Source: Tanticharoenia sakaeratensis NBRC 103193
GTDB taxonomy: Bacteria; Pseudomonadota; Alphaproteobacteria; Acetobacterales; Acetobacteraceae
DNA length: 37,224 nt
Direction: 5' to 3'
Assembly (NCBI RefSeq): GCF_000963885.1
Contig: NZ_BALE01000014.1
Location: 1 to 37,224 of the forward strand
This document shows positions 1-8,397 of this stretch, one piece after another. How positions within the stretch are numbered: position 1 is the first letter of the stretch; each line of letters opens with the position of its first letter. The notes under the pieces were generated by a model. That model was not told the origin of the DNA, did not search any database, and saw only the letters and a program-made list of their open reading frames with translations. The position numbers and the translations under genes were made by a program.

Positions 1-116
1 GGCGGGCGGAGCCCCTGCCGATGACCATCCTCTATCCGCATCGCAAGCATGTCTCACGGCGTCTGCAGGCTTTTATGGAGTGGGTCGTGCCTCTCCTGAA
101 CGAGTCCCTTCAATAA
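1..116 (+). CDS. LysR-family transcriptional regulator, C-terminal fragment
   Basis: Reading from base 3, the frame encodes about 37 residues ending at a TAA at 114-116. The segment PMTILYPHRKHVSRRLQAF followed by MEWVVPLL matches the usual end of a LysR effector-binding domain, where a strand leading to a YP(R/H)R motif is followed by S-x-R-hydrophobic-x-x-F and a last helix. Only the tail is inside the window, so the regulator's helix-turn-helix, target genes and ligand cannot be judged. The gene is cut by the window edge, not broken. Confidence 0.75.
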   Translation, partial: RAEPLPMTILYPHRKHVSRRLQAFMEWVVPLLNESLQ

Positions 117-251
117 GGGGTTTGTGTCGGCTTTCACGGCATGGGGACTGGCTCGCTCATGTCCGGCATGAGGGCAGTGCCAGCCATCCGCACAGCCAGG
201 ATCATGTTACCAGAGTTTGCGGTTCATCCGGCGCTGATGCAGGCTGGCGGG

Positions 252-722
252 ATGATCCGTATTTTTATCGACTCTGATGCCTGTCCGGTGAAGGACGAGG
301 TGTATCGCGTCGCCGGACGCTATGGCCTGCACGTTTTCGTTGTCTCCAACCGAATGATCGCGGTGCCGGAATCGCCATTGATTGAGCGCGTCGTGGTAGA
401 TTCAGGACCTGACGTCGCGGATGACTGGATTGCCGAACGCGCATCGGACAGGGACATCGTCATCACGGCGGATATTCCGCTGGCGGCGCGGTGCGTCGAG
501 AAGGGAGCGTATGTCCTCGAACCGAAGGGACGGCTCCTTGACAGTGATGCGATCGGCATGGCGCTGGCGATGCGCAATCTGATGACCGATCTGCGCTCGG
601 CCGGCGTCATGACCCCGGGCGGGGCTGCGTTCGGGAAGACAGATCGATCCCGTTTCCTCTCGGTGCTCGATACGCTGGTTGTACGGGCACAAAAGCAACA
701 GCCAGGCCGAAATTCCGGCTGA
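252..722 (+). CDS. YaiI/YqxD family (DUF188) protein
   Basis: A 156-residue protein of the UPF0178/DUF188 family. It opens with IFIDSDACPVKDEVYRVA, the family hallmark in which an acidic DxDACPVK loop follows the first strand, and continues with VVVDSGPDVADDWIAE, DIVITADIPLAARCVEKGA and a GxxFGKTDRSRF segment near the C terminus. The fold resembles PIN/NYN-type nucleases, but no activity is firmly established for the family. The frame is open further upstream to 141, but homology begins at the ATG at 252, which lies just after a purine-rich AGGCTGGCGGG, so I use that start. It is convergent with the dehydrogenase gene downstream. The 159 bases between them show no convincing terminator. Confidence 0.88.
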   Translation: MIRIFIDSDACPVKDEVYRVAGRYGLHVFVVSNRMIAVPESPLIERVVVDSGPDVADDWIAERASDRDIVITADIPLAARCVEKGAYVLEPKGRLLDSDAIGMALAMRNLMTDLRSAGVMTPGGAAFGKTDRSRFLSVLDTLVVRAQKQQPGRNSG

Positions 723-881
723 TGTCATGCAGCCCGTTTGACCACGGGTGGCACGCCGGGTTTCGGGCGGGGGAACGACTGTTCGGATGACGAACGTGAA
801 AGCGGAATCCGAGGGAGCCTTCCCTGTGCCGCCTCCGCCTGAAACAAACCCGACGCGCCGAACCCTGCCTCGCCCCCGCCG

Positions 882-1958
882 TCACTCCCGTCCGTAAACC
901 TGCCCGAAGCGGTTGCCGAGGAAGCTGGCCAGCGCGATGTCCTCCTGCCGCACGAAACCTTCCTGCGGGATTGCGCCTTCCGCCAGCAGATCCAGGGTGG
1001 CGCACAGGGCGCCGGCCGTCGTCAGTGCGATTGCCGTGCGGTGTGCGCCCAGAAATTCGCGGGCGTGGATCGTGCGGGCGAACGTTTCCTGCTGCAGGCG
1101 CCCGTCGCGCTGACCCGAGACGGTCACGAACACGACGACGACGTCCTGCGTCGTGGTGGGCAGGGCGTGGGTGAAGATATCGTGCAGGATGTGACGACGC
1201 TCGGACAGGCGCAGGTCGGACAGCAGCACCTTCATCAGGTCGCGATGACCCGGATAGCGCATCGTGCGGTAATTCAGCTCCCGCACCTGCCCGTCATATG
1301 TCTCGCACAGCGAGCCCAGCCCGCCTGACGTATTGAATGCCTCGTAGGCCACGCCGTCGACGCCAAGTGTTTCGTATCCATCCATCGCGAGCACGAGTGC
1401 CCGTTTGCCGTCCACGATCGCTTCACATGGCTCGATGTATTCGTTGATGAGGCCGTCCGTGCTCCAGGTCAGGTTGTAGCCGAGCGCATTGGCCGGAAAG
1501 CGCGGCAGCGCGCCGACGCGCAGGCGGATCGTGTCCACGCTTTCGAAACGCTGGGCGATATCGTGCGCCGCAATGGAAACGAAGCCGGGTGCCAGGCCGC
1601 ATTGCGGAATGAACGCGGTTCTGGCCCCTTCGGCCAGCTTGCGCACGGCACGCGTCGAGGCCACGTCCTCGGTCAGGTCGAGGTAATGAACGCCGGCTGC
1701 AGCCGCTGCTTTCGCGACGGTCTCCGTCAGGTGGAAGGGGGCTGCGGACAGCACCGCGAACTGCCCGTCCAGCGCATTGCCCAGGCCGTCCTGCGCGATG
1801 TCGATCACGCAGCGTTCGATCGCGCTGTGCAGGTCGAGCCCGCTCAGATGCGCCGCATCACGATCCACAAGGGTCACGGCATAATCCCGCGTCGCGTGGA
1901 GGAAGTCCGCGACGATGGCTCCGATCTTGCCTGCCCCGATGACCGTGATCTTCTTCAT
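882..1958 (-). CDS. Saccharopine dehydrogenase family NAD(P)-binding oxidoreductase
   Basis: A 358-residue protein whose N terminus MKKITVIGAGKIGAIVADFL is a Rossmann fold with GxGxxG at residues 8-13, followed by LVDRD, the acidic end of strand 2 that usually favours NAD. The middle carries HYLDLTEDVASTRAV and IPQCGLAPGF, typical of saccharopine-dehydrogenase-like and lysine 6-dehydrogenase-like enzymes. Family members act on lysine-derived amino acids such as saccharopine or aminoadipate semialdehyde precursors; the substrate here cannot be read from sequence. It is divergent from an Lrp/AsnC regulator starting 133 bases away, an arrangement that suggests Lrp-type control of an amino-acid catabolic gene. 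Length and motifs look complete. Confidence 0.85.
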   Translation of the reverse strand: MKKITVIGAGKIGAIVADFLHATRDYAVTLVDRDAAHLSGLDLHSAIERCVIDIAQDGLGNALDGQFAVLSAAPFHLTETVAKAAAAAGVHYLDLTEDVASTRAVRKLAEGARTAFIPQCGLAPGFVSIAAHDIAQRFESVDTIRLRVGALPRFPANALGYNLTWSTDGLINEYIEPCEAIVDGKRALVLAMDGYETLGVDGVAYEAFNTSGGLGSLCETYDGQVRELNYRTMRYPGHRDLMKVLLSDLRLSERRHILHDIFTHALPTTTQDVVVVFVTVSGQRDGRLQQETFARTIHAREFLGAHRTAIALTTAGALCATLDLLAEGAIPQEGFVRQEDIALASFLGNRFGQVYGRE

Positions 1959-2091
1959 TCCGTTTTATCCCGCTCTGAACATGAATGCTTCGCGGGAAGG
2001 ATGTTCGGCCGAGCGGGCGACGTGTCTCAACCGGCGATCCGACGACCGCCGAGTGTTTTCAACCGTCAGATCGTCGGCTACCGTCGTTGCA
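1959..2091. promoter_or_regulatory. Divergent intergenic region between dehydrogenase and Lrp/AsnC regulator
   Basis: These 133 bases must carry the promoters of both divergent genes. Lrp/AsnC regulators commonly bind such shared regions and control themselves and the divergent gene. I could not identify a confident -35/-10 pair or a clear Lrp palindrome by eye, so the call rests on gene orientation alone. Confidence 0.35.
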
Positions 2092-2520
2092 ATGGCAAAC
2101 GATGCGACCGACAAGGCCCTGCTCGATCTCCTGCGCCGCAATGCGCGCATGCCCACCGCGACACTGGCGCGGCGGCTCGGCCTGTCCCGCAGTACGATAC
2201 AGGGGCGAATCGATCGTCTGGAACGGCAGGGGCTGATCGGCGGCTACACCATCGTGGAAACGCGCAATGCGGATGCCGTGCGGGCGCAGGTGATGGTGAC
2301 GCTTACGCCGCGTCATGCGAAGTCGGTCGAGCGCGCGCTGCGCCAGATCGATGCGGTGCGCGAGCTGCATGCCGTTACCGGGCCTGCCGACATGATCGCG
2401 ATGCTGGGCGCCGACAGCCCCGAGGCCCTTGATGATGCGATCGATGCGATCGGCACGATCCCGGGCGTCGAGCGCACCCACTCGGCCATGATCCTGTCGA
2501 CCAAGTTGCAGCGGGCGTGA
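2092..2520 (+). CDS. Lrp/AsnC family transcriptional regulator
   Basis: A 142-residue regulator. Residues 1-60 form an AsnC-type winged helix (DKALLDLLRRNARMPTATLA, then LGLSRSTIQGRIDRLERQG), and the rest is a RAM/ActR-like ligand-binding domain (VMVTLTPRHAKSVERAL, ELHAVTGPADMIAML, IPGVERTHSAMILSTKL). The frame extends upstream to 1915, but that part overlaps the divergent gene and has no homology; the ATG at 2092 gives the normal family N terminus. It probably senses an amino acid and controls the divergent saccharopine-dehydrogenase-like gene. Its TGA at 2518-2520 overlaps the GTG start of the downstream glycosyltransferase. Confidence 0.9.
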   Translation: MANDATDKALLDLLRRNARMPTATLARRLGLSRSTIQGRIDRLERQGLIGGYTIVETRNADAVRAQVMVTLTPRHAKSVERALRQIDAVRELHAVTGPADMIAMLGADSPEALDDAIDAIGTIPGVERTHSAMILSTKLQRA

Positions 2521-3581
2521 CAGGAGCACCCGAACCACGCGTACGCTGCGTGATGATGCAACGCAACGAAGTGGCTCTCCTGCCCTTGTGGCTGCGTCAT
2601 CACGGTTTGCTGTTCGGGTTGCCCAATCTCTGTGTGATCGACAACGGCTCGGACGATCCGGCCGTGCTGGCGACGTTGCGCAGCGCGGAGGCCCGTGGCG
2701 TTCACATTATTCGCGGCCACATGACCCCGGCCGATTTTGCCGCCAAGGGCGAGATCGTCTCCGACATCATTCGCGGCTGGGACAGGGACGCCGATTACGA
2801 CCTGGCCATCCCACTCGACTGCGATGAATTCGTGGGCGTTCTGACCGACCGGCTGGCTCTCGACAGGGAGAGCATCCTGGCTGCCTGCGCGGCAGTCTGT
2901 CGCGAGCAGGGCACGTTTCTGACCAATCGCGTTCTGCTCAACATTCCGCTGCGCCCCGGCTATTTCCTGCCCCAGAGCATTCAGCGCGGGCTGTTTCGTG
3001 CCGGAACGATCGTGACGCTCGATCATGGATTCCATGCCCCTGTCAGCACGATGCCGGAACGATGGGTCCAGACACCGTTCGTGTATTTCCATATGCACAA
3101 TCGTCCCGATTTCGAGGCGATCCGGGCTTTCGCGCGCCAGAAGCTGTATCACCTGACCGGCGGCGACGACCGGCGACTGGCCGAAGACCGGGCAGAAGGC
3201 GCGCACCTCGCCCACTATTTCAGGACGACAGGAGAGGCATTCGAAGCCTCGTATCGCGGGCGACCCGACATCTACATGCCGGGGTTTGTTCCCTATCTGA
3301 CGGAGCTTGCCATCGATCCCGAGCCGGTGCTGGGAAGCGGCGGCATCGTGCTGCATGCGGCACCGCCGGAAGGGTATCTCGTGCACAAGAGCGATCCGGA
3401 CGAACGGCGTCATGTCTTCGACCGCTTCGATGCGGACTGGTATGCGCGCGAGAATCTTGATGTCGCGACCGACAATTTTTTCGGAATCTGGCCCCTTCTG
3501 CATTTCATCATGCATGGCTGGGACGAAGGACGACGACCTCATCCGCCGGGTCTCGCGCCGATCGTGATCGAGCAGGGCTGA
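2517..3581 (+). CDS. Glycosyltransferase family 2-like protein
   Basis: A 354-residue protein. Residues 11-47 (RCVMMQRNEVALLPLWLRHH, then VIDNGSDD) match the start of the GT2-like, GT92-like families in which RNE and DNxSxD are hallmarks, and LAIPLDCDEFVGV places a D-x-D metal and nucleotide-sugar site at residues 101-103. The C-terminal part contains FDADWYARENLD, a Phe-Asp-x-x-x-Tyr module often seen in glycosyltransferases and polysaccharide proteins. No signal peptide or membrane span is visible, so it is probably cytosolic. The GTG start at 2517 overlaps the TGA of the Lrp gene, so translation is probably coupled. Donor and acceptor are unknown. Confidence 0.82.
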   Translation: MTGAPEPRVRCVMMQRNEVALLPLWLRHHGLLFGLPNLCVIDNGSDDPAVLATLRSAEARGVHIIRGHMTPADFAAKGEIVSDIIRGWDRDADYDLAIPLDCDEFVGVLTDRLALDRESILAACAAVCREQGTFLTNRVLLNIPLRPGYFLPQSIQRGLFRAGTIVTLDHGFHAPVSTMPERWVQTPFVYFHMHNRPDFEAIRAFARQKLYHLTGGDDRRLAEDRAEGAHLAHYFRTTGEAFEASYRGRPDIYMPGFVPYLTELAIDPEPVLGSGGIVLHAAPPEGYLVHKSDPDERRHVFDRFDADWYARENLDVATDNFFGIWPLLHFIMHGWDEGRRPHPPGLAPIVIEQG

Positions 3582-4136
3582 CAGACGCCGGTATGGCGCA
3601 GAGGCGATATAAAAACCCGATCGCGCCCTTCAAAAGCACTATTGGATGACAGGAATTTAATAATCTATCCCTGCCCGATCTGAGGAGGGTGCGGCGGACC
3701 ATGTGTCCGGCAACCCCACGCGGCGCATGGGGCTTTGGCGCAATGCACGACAGTCTACGCACGGATCTCGATCATTGCCTCGACCGGATTGCCATCTGCA
3801 AGCAGGACCGCCCGCAGGGGCGACATGCCTGCTTCCGGAGGAGACTTCTGGAGGATCGGGCAGGCATCCTGCGCCGCATGCTCTCACGCGCTGACCGGGA
3901 CATTGCACTCCGGCGTCAGGCATCGCGCCTGCTTCGTTCCATGAAAACGCTTTGGATCGGCATGCCGAGATACCTACGAGTGCCGGTTCACTTCTCGCGC
4001 CTCAGCGCTGCTTCGTCATTCTGAAAACTGCCTGTTTCTCCGCCATGACCGCGCCCGCCGGCGTGGGGGATACGCGCCGCGCCTCGGTCGTCTGTCCGAG
4101 GTCCGCAAGCGCACATCCCGAACCGGACTTGTCGAA
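3582..4136. other. Intergenic stretch between glycosyltransferase and MFS transporter
   Basis: About 555 bases with no recognised gene. It has an AT-rich patch (about 3608-3665) followed by AGGAGG at 3683-3688, which may be a promoter and ribosome binding site for the weak small frame at 3701-4024. No transposase remnant, tRNA or strong hairpin was seen. The MFS promoter is presumably near the right-hand end. Confidence 0.4.
3701..4024 (+). CDS. Possible small hypothetical protein (weak)
   Basis: An open frame of 107 codons beginning at ATG 3701, 12 bases after a good AGGAGG; an in-frame GTG at 3689 and an ATG at 3743 are alternatives. The product is rich in Arg, Leu and Cys (for example DLDHCLDRIAICKQDRPQGR and LLEDRAGILRRMLSRADRDI) and looks mostly helical. 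I recognise no family, signal peptide or membrane span. It is supported only by the ribosome binding site and its position in an otherwise empty interval. It could equally be a chance frame in GC-rich DNA. Confidence 0.28.
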   Translation: MCPATPRGAWGFGAMHDSLRTDLDHCLDRIAICKQDRPQGRHACFRRRLLEDRAGILRRMLSRADRDIALRRQASRLLRSMKTLWIGMPRYLRVPVHFSRLSAASSF

Positions 4137-5489
4137 ATGGATGCACTTGATGTTCCGCAAGCGTCTGATGGCGCGGCACTTCAGCAATCATCGTCACTCA
4201 GGCGCTTTATCCCGAAAGCCCACTCGATTTCGTGGTGGATGCTTCTTGTCACCACGGGCGCCGTCCTGATCACGTCGATCGACCGGGCCATTCTCCCGAC
4301 CGTCCTGCCCGCTTTGCTGACGGACTTCCACCTCGACGCCATGCAGGGCGGCTTCCTGGTGTCCCTCAGCTTTCTGGGCAGCACGATCGGCGGCGTCATC
4401 CTCGGCATCTTCGGCGATGCCATGGGAGGCGGACCGCGCCGCGCCTGGGCATGGTGCCTGACCGTGGCGGTCGTCATCGCATCGTCAATTGCGACCGCAT
4501 TCGCGAAAGGGATTTTCCTGTTCAAAGTTCTTCGGGTGACGATGGGGATCGGAACCGGCGGCCTGGAGCCGATCAACGTCGCCATGATCAGTGAATGGTG
4601 GCCTAAGGAACATCGCGGCTTTGCGGTCGGCACGCATCATACCGGCTTTCCGATCGGCCAGTTTGTCGGCCCCTTGCTGATCGCGGGCATCGTGCTGTTC
4701 GGGACGTGGCGGGAGGTCTTCCTGCTGCTGCCGCTGCTGGCCGTGCCGATCGTGGTGATGCAGATCATCCTGGCGAAATGGCAGCATCTCGACAGCGTCA
4801 ATACCTGGATCACGGACAACAACCTGACGCCGTCGCTGACCCGCGACCACAAGCCTGCACCCTATCTGAAGAACCCGTTCCCGATCCTGTATCGCGTCAT
4901 CCGAACCGACCGGAACGTCGCCCTCGCCGTCATCACCAATTTTCTCTTTCTTTGGACCGAGGCAGCCGTCACCGGCTTCCTGACCCTGCAGCTCACACGC
5001 GAAGTGCATGTGTCGCTCGCGGTTGCCGCGACCATTTCGGGCGCGTCAGGCATCACAGGATGGATCGGCCAGGTTGTCTGGGGCACGATCTCGGATCATC
5101 GGGGACGCAAGTTCTCGCTCAACATCATTGCGATCGGCAGCGCCGTGAGCATCTTTCTCATGGCCTATATTTCCAGCGTGCCGATGGCATGGCTTCTGCT
5201 GCTCGGCTGGGGGCTGTTCCGCAATTCCCCCTACCCTGTGCTTTACGCTGCCGTGATTGACATCGTGCCGGGATCGGCCGCATCGGGCCTGGGCCTGATG
5301 GTAGGCATCGGGCTTGGCCTGTCCGGCGTGGTCGCGGCCCCGATCGGCGGCTGGCTGATCGACCACTCGGGCTTTACGGCACATTACACGCTGCTGGCGG
5401 CACTGTGCCTGTTGGCCCTCATCCCGATCGCGATGATGCGCGAAAGCTCCGCCGGGGCTCAGGCCGAGGCGAAACTTCACACATCCTGA
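4137..5489 (+). CDS. Major facilitator superfamily transporter
   Basis: A 450-residue inner-membrane protein with about 12 hydrophobic spans. MFS features include TSIDRAILPTVLPAL in helix 1 (a D/R pair as in the ACS/sugar-acid family), GDAMGGGPRRAWAW in the loop 2-3 position, RVTMGIGTGGLEPINVAMIS in helix 4, and WGTISDHRGRKFSLN as the loop 8-9 repeat of the signature. The layout resembles anion:cation or sugar-acid symporters, but the substrate is not clear. It lies tail to tail with a hydrolase and sugar-isomerase-like pair, so it may import a related sugar or organic acid. A strong hairpin follows the stop. The start at 4137 is the first sensible ATG; no strong Shine-Dalgarno sequence precedes it. 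Confidence 0.88.
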   Translation: MDALDVPQASDGAALQQSSSLRRFIPKAHSISWWMLLVTTGAVLITSIDRAILPTVLPALLTDFHLDAMQGGFLVSLSFLGSTIGGVILGIFGDAMGGGPRRAWAWCLTVAVVIASSIATAFAKGIFLFKVLRVTMGIGTGGLEPINVAMISEWWPKEHRGFAVGTHHTGFPIGQFVGPLLIAGIVLFGTWREVFLLLPLLAVPIVVMQIILAKWQHLDSVNTWITDNNLTPSLTRDHKPAPYLKNPFPILYRVIRTDRNVALAVITNFLFLWTEAAVTGFLTLQLTREVHVSLAVAATISGASGITGWIGQVVWGTISDHRGRKFSLNIIAIGSAVSIFLMAYISSVPMAWLLLLGWGLFRNSPYPVLYAAVIDIVPGSAASGLGLMVGIGLGLSGVVAAPIGGWLIDHSGFTAHYTLLAALCLLALIPIAMMRESSAGAQAEAKLHTS

Positions 5490-5499
5490 CTGTGGACCG

Positions 5500-5532
5500 G
5501 GCGTGTCGGCTCCTGCATCCGGCCGACACGCC
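5500..5532. terminator. Bidirectional hairpin terminator between MFS and TIM-barrel genes
   Basis: GGCGTGTCGGC (5500-5510) and GCCGACACGCC (5522-5532) form a perfect 11-bp stem with an 11-base loop. It sits in the 54 bases between two convergent stop codons, so it can end transcripts from both sides. A run of T after the stem is lacking on both strands. Confidence 0.75.
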
Positions 5533-5543
5533 GCCCCTGGTCT

Positions 5544-6392
5544 CTATGTCGCAGCCCAGGCGCGTTCGAGCCCGTCGCGGCTCCGACGGATGACGTCTGC
5601 CGGATCGCCATCGTAAAGACTGTCCGGCACGTTACTCGAGAAGATCTCCACCGTGCAGGTTCCCTTGAACCCGGCGTCCCGGGTCGCGCGCAGCAATCGT
5701 CCGAGCGGGATTGCGCCATCGCCCGGGATCAGGCGATCGGTTGCGGAGAACGGCGTGCGCCAGTCACTGGCCTGCACGACGAAGATCCGGTCTCCCGCGC
5801 GCCGGATCGCGCCCTCGACATCGGGCTGCTGCCAGATATTCCAGTAATCGAGGCACAGCCCGACAGCCGGATGACCAACGGCCGCAATGATGTCCATCGC
5901 CTGGTCGATCGTCCAGATCGCGCTCTCGACATTGACCGATGTCGGATTGAGCGGCTCGACCGAAATCGTGACACCCTGTGCTTCGGCGAGCGGCGCCATA
6001 TCGCGCAGATGGCGGACCGTCTCATCCATGACGCGATGCATGTTGCCGTCCGGCGCGGCGCCCGTGTTCATGACGAAGGACGCGCCCTGCGCCTCGGGCG
6101 CCAGCCGCACGATGCTGTCCCCGAACGCCGCGACACGCGCAGCGCTGTCCTCGGGCTCCGGGGCCATCCGGCTGGCAAAGAAGGTCCGGACCTTCGGCTG
6201 GACGGCGCTGATGGCAAGGCCTGCCTCCCGCGCCGCGCGCATCTGCTCCGTTACACGTGCCGGGTCGAGCTTGGCTTCGCATATCTCGATCGCACCGACG
6301 CCGAGTTCCGCGTAATGCCGCACGTCGTCCTCGAAGGACCAGGGCTGCGTGGTGAATTCATTGACGCCAAAGGCAAACGGAAACGCGCTCAT
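5544..6392 (-). CDS. Sugar phosphate isomerase/epimerase family TIM-barrel protein
   Basis: A 282-residue protein of the xylose-isomerase-like / AP endonuclease 2 superfamily (IolE, IolI and hydroxypyruvate isomerase type). Likely metal ligands sit at strand ends: Glu in ISVEPLNP, Asp in LCLDYWNIWQQP and Glu in CTVEIFSS, with the QASDW segment also at the site. FGVNEFTTQPWSFEDDVRHY at the start fits strand 1. These proteins isomerise or epimerise sugars and inosose-like keto sugars with a divalent metal; the substrate here is unknown. Its ATG overlaps the last bases of the upstream hydrolase gene (6389-6392), so the two form one operon on the minus strand, convergent with the MFS gene. Confidence 0.85.
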   Translation of the reverse strand: MSAFPFAFGVNEFTTQPWSFEDDVRHYAELGVGAIEICEAKLDPARVTEQMRAAREAGLAISAVQPKVRTFFASRMAPEPEDSAARVAAFGDSIVRLAPEAQGASFVMNTGAAPDGNMHRVMDETVRHLRDMAPLAEAQGVTISVEPLNPTSVNVESAIWTIDQAMDIIAAVGHPAVGLCLDYWNIWQQPDVEGAIRRAGDRIFVVQASDWRTPFSATDRLIPGDGAIPLGRLLRATRDAGFKGTCTVEIFSSNVPDSLYDGDPADVIRRSRDGLERAWAAT

Positions 6393-7198
6393 CGGGCCAG
6401 AAACTCCACAACGGTGCGATTGAATTTCTCGGTCTCGTCGAGAAAGATCATGTGCGCGCTGTCCGTGAAACGGGCTTCTTCGCAGTTCGGCATATGCGCG
6501 GGCACCCAGGCCGGTCCCTTCGGATCGAGCACCGTATCCTTCTCGGCGACCATCATGAGTGCCGGAATCTGGAAATGCGGGATGACGTCGCGCCAGTCAT
6601 GGACGGTATGATCCGCCATCATCGCAGCACGCGCATGAGTGGGGCTCAGCGCCATCTCGTCCAGCAGGAACCGACGTTCCTCGCCCGGGATCGGCTTCGC
6701 CGCGCAGCCGTCGAGATTACTTTCGTCGAATTCTTTAGGCGAAAGCGCGAGCTGGGTGACGGTCTCGGCAAGGCCGGCCTGATCGTAGCAGGCGGCATGA
6801 CCCAGCTTCCACTTGGTGCTGAAATACTGGCGCGGTGTCTGCTGCACGAAGATTGCATCGCGCAGGCGCGTCGTGCCGAACAGCTCGAGATAGGACCAGA
6901 TCACCGGACAGCCGATCGACCAGCCGAGGATCGTCACATCGTCCAAATCAAGGGCGTCCATCAGATCGCGCAGATCGGCCGCAAGGCGCGGAATCCGGTA
7001 GCCGTGATCGGGCTTGTCCGAGCGCCCATGGCCTCGCAGATCGATCGTGATGACCCGCGCGTGCTCGGCAAGGGCGGGCACGTTGCGATGGAAGAAGCGA
7101 CCGGAGAACGTCCAGCCGTGGATCATGACAAGCGGCCGGCCTGAGCCGTGCTCTTCATAATACAGCCTGGTTCCGTCGTTGGCGGTGACGTGCGGCAT
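6389..7198 (-). CDS. Alpha/beta hydrolase
   Basis: A 269-residue hydrolase of the esterase / non-heme haloperoxidase / enol-lactonase type. Visible features are the oxyanion-hole HGW at 27-29, [12 protein letters not shown] at about 52-63, the nucleophile elbow GWSIG with Ser94, the acid residue Asp221 in VAEKDTVL, and His249 in [10 protein letters not shown]. The GHGRSDKP segment and the closing motif resemble lactonases such as 3-oxoadipate enol-lactone hydrolase, so a lactone or ester substrate is plausible. It is the first gene of a two-gene operon with the TIM-barrel gene. It is divergent from dusB across 107 bases. Confidence 0.87.
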   Translation of the reverse strand: MPHVTANDGTRLYYEEHGSGRPLVMIHGWTFSGRFFHRNVPALAEHARVITIDLRGHGRSDKPDHGYRIPRLAADLRDLMDALDLDDVTILGWSIGCPVIWSYLELFGTTRLRDAIFVQQTPRQYFSTKWKLGHAACYDQAGLAETVTQLALSPKEFDESNLDGCAAKPIPGEERRFLLDEMALSPTHARAAMMADHTVHDWRDVIPHFQIPALMMVAEKDTVLDPKGPAWVPAHMPNCEEARFTDSAHMIFLDETEKFNRTVVEFLAR

Positions 7199-7265
7199 CG
7201 GGGACCTCTTCTGACATTCTCGTGAGGACAGCGCGGCGAACCGGATACGGTTGCAGCGATCGGTG

Positions 7266-7295
7266 TTTGCATCGCCCGGACCGAACGCCTATTTT
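7266..7295 (+). promoter_or_regulatory. Candidate promoter for the dusB-ntr operon
   Basis: TTTGCA (7266-7271) and TATTTT (7290-7295) are separated by 18 bases, a reasonable sigma70-like pair. Initiation would fall only a few bases before the dusB ATG at 7306, giving a very short or leaderless mRNA, which would fit the lack of a clear Shine-Dalgarno sequence there. This is a by-eye match only. Confidence 0.3.
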
Positions 7296-7305
7296 CGGCC
7301 GGATC

Positions 7306-8397
7306 ATGAGCCAGTCCGCCGCCTCCGACGCACTTCTGCGCCCCATCACGCTCGGCCCTCGCGTCACCATCGCGCAGCCGGTCATCCTCGCGCCCATGTC
7401 GGGCGTGACAGACCTGCCGTTCCGCCAGCTCTCCCGCAGGCTCGGCGCGGGTCTTGTCGTGTCCGAAATGATCGCGTCATGGGCCATGATCCGCGAAAAC
7501 GAGACGACGATGCGCATGGCCCAGAGCGCGCAGGACGGACCGAACGCGGTGCAGCTTGCCGGCTGCGATCCCGAGGCGATGGCGGAAGCCGCGCGCATCG
7601 CCGTCGGACAGGGTGCCGACCTGATCGACATCAATTATGGCTGCCCCGCCAAGAAGGTCGCGGTCGGTCAGCATGCCGGCTCGGCGCTGATGCGTGACGA
7701 ACAACTGGCGGGCCGGATCCTCGCGGCCGTCGTGCGCGCGGTCAACGTGCCGGTCACGATGAAGATGCGCATGGGCTGGGATCATGCGTCCCTGAACGCG
7801 CCGACGCTCGGCCGCATCGCCGAGGATTGCGGCATCCGCATGGTGACGGTCCATGGCCGCACGCGGCAGATGTTCTACACCGGCACTGCCGACTGGGCGT
7901 TCGTGGCCCGCGTGAAGCAGGCGGTCTCGATCCCCGTGATCGTCAACGGCGACATCCACAACGTCGCCGATGCGCGTCAGGCGCTCGCGCAGTCCGGGGC
8001 GGACGGCGTGATGATCGGGCGTGGCTGTTACGGACGGCCCTGGCTCCCGGCGCAGGTCGCAGCCAGCCTGTGCGACGGGCGGGACGTGCCGGACCCGGAC
8101 CTCGCAACCGAAAAGGCCATCGCGCTGTCGCACTACCACGCCATGCTGGAGCATTTCGGCACGCGTCCGGGCCTGCGTCTGGCCCGCAAGCATCTCTCCT
8201 GGTACTCGCAGGGGCTGCCGGATTCCGCAGGCTTCCGCTCTGCCATCAACCGGGTGGACGATGCGCCCACCGCGATCGAGATGCTGGGCGCGTTCTACGA
8301 TCGCCTGATCGACGCGGGCGTGGACCGCGCGACAGCACGCTATGCCCGCGTCGGCCATCGGGACGGCGGAGCACAGGACCAGGCCGAGGCCGCATGA
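7306..8397 (+). CDS. dusB: tRNA-dihydrouridine synthase DusB (NifR3)
   Basis: A 363-residue FMN enzyme that reduces specific uridines in the tRNA D-loop. Markers are [17 protein letters not shown] at about residue 27 (FMN site), [15 protein letters not shown], the catalytic Cys113 in [44 protein letters not shown] and [17 protein letters not shown] (phosphate-binding loop). The frame is open upstream to 7222, but family homology starts with the ATG at 7306. It is the first gene of the ntr cluster, the position that gave NifR3 its name. Its TGA overlaps the ATG of ntrB (ATGA at 8394-8397), so the two are translationally coupled. Confidence 0.95.
   Translation: MSQSAASDALLRPITLGPRVTIAQPVILAPMSGVTDLPFRQLSRRLGAGLVVSEMIASWAMIRENETTMRMAQSAQDGPNAVQLAGCDPEAMAEAARIAVGQGADLIDINYGCPAKKVAVGQHAGSALMRDEQLAGRILAAVVRAVNVPVTMKMRMGWDHASLNAPTLGRIAEDCGIRMVTVHGRTRQMFYTGTADWAFVARVKQAVSIPVIVNGDIHNVADARQALAQSGADGVMIGRGCYGRPWLPAQVAASLCDGRDVPDPDLATEKAIALSHYHAMLEHFGTRPGLRLARKHLSWYSQGLPDSAGFRSAINRVDDAPTAIEMLGAFYDRLIDAGVDRATARYARVGHRDGGAQDQAEAA

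Noticed and set aside
723-881. A GGCGGGGG / CCCCCGCC pairing between the DUF188 and dehydrogenase genes as a terminator
   Set aside because: The arms are about 100 bases apart and simply GC-rich; no compact hairpin exists.
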